A stretch of DNA of 9,018 nucleotides from Prevotella sp. UBA4341 (lineage in GTDB: Bacteria; Bacteroidota; Bacteroidia; Bacteroidales; Bacteroidaceae): assembly GCA_002393705.1 (NCBI GenBank), contig DGTH01000132.1, positions 1 to 9,018 on the forward strand. The letters run 5' to 3'. The translations under genes and the position numbers were made by a program. This document shows, piece after piece, positions 7,250-9,018 of the stretch (its first letter is position 1; the number at the start of each line of letters is the position of its first letter). Under the pieces are notes generated by a model. That model saw nothing but the letters and a program-made list of their open reading frames with translations. It searched no databases and was not told the DNA's origin.

Positions 7250-7267
7250 AAGAAAGATTACCACCTA
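7250..7267 (-). other. Xylosidase-kinase spacer with in-frame tandem stop
   Basis: The upstream GH31 gene ends TGA (7270-7268), directly followed by an in-frame TAG (7267-7265). The kinase lies in the same reading frame 18 bases on. The spacer read on the - strand (ending AATCTTTCTT before ATG) has no Shine-Dalgarno and no promoter that I can defend. The alternative GTG start at 7264 lies here but is less convincing than the ATG, which directly opens a Lys-Lys signal peptide. Confidence 0.6.
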
Positions 7268-9018
7268 TCACAACTTTACGCTGACAGCCTTGCCGCTGTA
7301 CTGAACCATCTTGCCTTCAGGGTTTTCGAGGTTCAGCGGACGGGGAGCGTCGGGGGTGATGAGCACCACGTTGAAGCGACGCTCCTTCAGCATGCCGGCA
7401 AACTGGCCTTTGCGCTGCGAGAAACTGACGGTACGCGTAGCGTCATCGTAGCTGATATCGATGGTGGCATACTTTCCCTTCTCGTAGTTGTAGTTCGTAC
7501 CTTCGTCTTCGTAGAGCTGGAACTCACCATTCTTCCCGGCATAGACGTAAAGGTTGATGAGCTCTGCGGGCTTCTCGTCGCTCCACTCCATCTCGGGGCC
7601 GAAGGGGATAATAGCGCCCTCACGCACGAAGACAGGAATCTGCTCGTAGGGAGCATCGACCACCAAGCGCTGTCCACCCTGGAGGTGCTCGCCGGTGTAA
7701 AGGTCGTACCAACCCGTCTGCTGCGGGAAATAGACGCTGCGGTTGCGAGCCTTATAGTAGCCTACGGGACAAGCCATTAGAGCCGGTCCGAGCATCCACT
7801 GGTTGCCGATGTTGAGCACTTCATCATCGCCATTGAAGTCCATGACGAGGGCACGCATCAGCGTATAGTCCTTGAAGTGAGCCCAAGCAGCCAGCGAGTA
7901 GAGGTAAGGCATGAGGCGGTAGCGCAGACGGTCGTAATAGACGAACGACTTATAGGCAGGATGATTGTCGGGGGCAATGTTCCATATTTCGCGCAACGGC
8001 CACTGTCCGTGAGCACGGAACAGGGGGATGAAGGTTCCAAACTGGTTCCAACGGGTCTGCAGCTCGCGCCACTCCTTCAGGTCTTCATTCTCCTGACCTG
8101 TCTGGTCGAAAAGCTGCTGGGCTGCCACGTAACGCTTCTCTACGCAGAAGCCTCCCTGGTCCATTCCCCAGAAGGGCACGCCCGACATGGAGTAGTTCAG
8201 ACCTGCCGTCATCTGTGCACGCATGTCCTCCCAGCGGGTGCCAATGTCGCCGCTCCACGTAGCGGTAGAGAAGCGCTGCTCGCCGGCAAATCCGCTACGC
8301 GTAAGCAGGAAGACGCGCGGCTCGTCCTTCTTACCCTTGAAGACAGAACGCTGACCGTTATAGATAGCATCGGCATTCACCGTTGAGTAAGCGTTGAAGT
8401 ACTCAGTGGCCGTACCTAATGCCGTGGGGCCTGAGAGGGCCTTGCGGTACCACATCGGGGTGCAGTCGCGTACGTTAGGCTCTGAGGCATCCATCCACCA
8501 GGCGTCGATGCCGTGGTTGTACTTCGTATAGAGGTTCTCGTCCATCTGTCGCCAGAACATCTTACGGGCACCAGCATCGTAGGCATCGTAGAAGGAGCCA
8601 CGGAAACCGAGCCAGTCGTGGATGTCGTCCTTCACGGCCTGATGATACATCCATCCGTTCTCATCCAGCTCCTTATAGTTTTTCACCGTGTCGTAGAACT
8701 TCGGCCACACGCTGATCATGAAGCGTCCGCCCATGGCGTGCACGCTGTCGAGCATAGCCTGCGGGTTGGGGTAACGGCTTGCCTCAAAAGTGTGGTCGCC
8801 CCAAGAGTCGAGCTTCCAGTAGTTCCAGTCCTGAACGATGTTATCCACAGGAATGTGGCGACGACGGAACTCGCTGAGCGTCTCTTCGATTTCCTGCGAT
8901 GACTTATAGCGCTCACGACTCTGCCAGAAGCCGAGTACCCACTTCGGGTAGAGCGAAGCCTTGCCCGTCAGCGTGCGGTAGCCGGAGATGATATCATCAA
9001 AATTCTCTCCGCTGATGA
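7268..9018 (-). CDS. GH31 alpha-xylosidase-like enzyme, Xyl31A/BoGH31 type (5' truncated)
   Basis: The frame runs open to the right edge, giving 582 visible residues. A GTG at 8848 is not the start, because upstream codons encode typical GH31 sequence (SLYPKWVLGFWQSRERYKSS, then EFRRRHIPVDNIVQDWNYW). The signal peptide, N-terminal sandwich and any PA14 insert lie outside. In visible numbering the nucleophile is D176 in WWMDASEP (codon 8491-8489) and the acid/base is D257 in TWSGDIG (codon 8248-8246); FWGMDQGGF and FRAHGQWPLRE follow. The tail holds a DUF5110-like domain (from about 485, LYEDEGTNYNYEKGKY). RFMISVWPKFY and the WWMDASEP form match Cellvibrio Xyl31A and the xyloglucan-locus GH31 of Bacteroides ovatus, which release Xyl from non-reducing ends of xyloglucan oligosaccharides. 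A related transglucosidase clade is similar, so activity is inferred. It is the first visible operon gene, 18 bases upstream of the kinase. Confidence 0.9.
   Translation of the reverse strand, partial: ISGENFDDIISGYRTLTGKASLYPKWVLGFWQSRERYKSSQEIEETLSEFRRRHIPVDNIVQDWNYWKLDSWGDHTFEASRYPNPQAMLDSVHAMGGRFMISVWPKFYDTVKNYKELDENGWMYHQAVKDDIHDWLGFRGSFYDAYDAGARKMFWRQMDENLYTKYNHGIDAWWMDASEPNVRDCTPMWYRKALSGPTALGTATEYFNAYSTVNADAIYNGQRSVFKGKKDEPRVFLLTRSGFAGEQRFSTATWSGDIGTRWEDMRAQMTAGLNYSMSGVPFWGMDQGGFCVEKRYVAAQQLFDQTGQENEDLKEWRELQTRWNQFGTFIPLFRAHGQWPLREIWNIAPDNHPAYKSFVYYDRLRYRLMPYLYSLAAWAHFKDYTLMRALVMDFNGDDEVLNIGNQWMLGPALMACPVGYYKARNRSVYFPQQTGWYDLYTGEHLQGGQRLVVDAPYEQIPVFVREGAIIPFGPEMEWSDEKPAELINLYVYAGKNGEFQLYEDEGTNYNYEKGKYATIDISYDDATRTVSFSQRKGQFAGMLKERRFNVVLITPDAPRPLNLENPEGKMVQYSGKAVSVKL

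Noticed and set aside
8846..8848. GTG as the start of the right-hand GH31 gene
   Set aside because: The upstream codons to the window edge are in frame and encode conserved GH31 sequence, so the gene continues beyond 9018.
1..9018. CRISPR array, tRNA/rRNA gene, insertion sequence, toxin-antitoxin or defence system
   Set aside because: No spaced direct repeats, tRNA-like folds, transposase motifs or small paired ORFs were seen. Almost every base is accounted for by five genes.

Overview
The window looks like Bacteroidota DNA, most likely Prevotellaceae, although the genus cannot be fixed from sequence alone. The reasons are the exported glycoside hydrolases of polysaccharide-utilisation type, a TPR-type sensor histidine kinase, a beta-barrel outer-membrane protein, A-rich start regions without Shine-Dalgarno sequences, and short GC-rich interspersed repeats inside a gene. 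Coding density is almost complete: the longest gap between genes is 28 bases.

Layout, left to right. (1) A 5'-truncated outer-membrane beta-barrel gene on the + strand ends at 688; its first visible bases are three tandem copies of a 7-base unit. (2) From 689 to the right edge all genes are on the - strand and form one apparent operon. In transcription order these are a 5'-truncated GH31 alpha-xylosidase-like enzyme of the Cellvibrio Xyl31A / Bacteroides BoGH31 type (9018 to 7268), a TPR sensor histidine kinase (7249 to 5483), a GH2 beta-galactosidase-like enzyme (5454 to 3073), and a second, YicI-type GH31 enzyme (3076 to 689). Spacers are 18, 28 and -4 bases, so co-transcription is very likely. 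The operon promoter and first gene(s) lie beyond the right edge.

Function. Two different GH31 clades plus a GH2 beta-galactosidase is a combination known from xyloglucan-utilisation loci: the galactosidase strips Gal from side chains and alpha-xylosidase then removes the exposed Xyl. No SusC/SusD, endoglucanase or hybrid two-component regulator is visible, so the xyloglucan assignment is an inference. The embedded kinase would make the operon partly self-regulating, but no response regulator is present.

Most notable structures: (a) two copies of one palindromic repeat family inserted in the coding sequence of the YicI-type GH31 gene and translated in two different reading frames, resembling in principle the Rickettsia palindromic elements; (b) a perfect 12-base inverted repeat with a 6-base loop within the signal-peptide codons of the kinase; (c) a heptamer repeat in the coding frame of the outer-membrane protein; (d) convergent genes whose stop codons touch with no intergenic base. 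I did not find an RNA gene, CRISPR array, insertion sequence or a clearly new multi-gene system.
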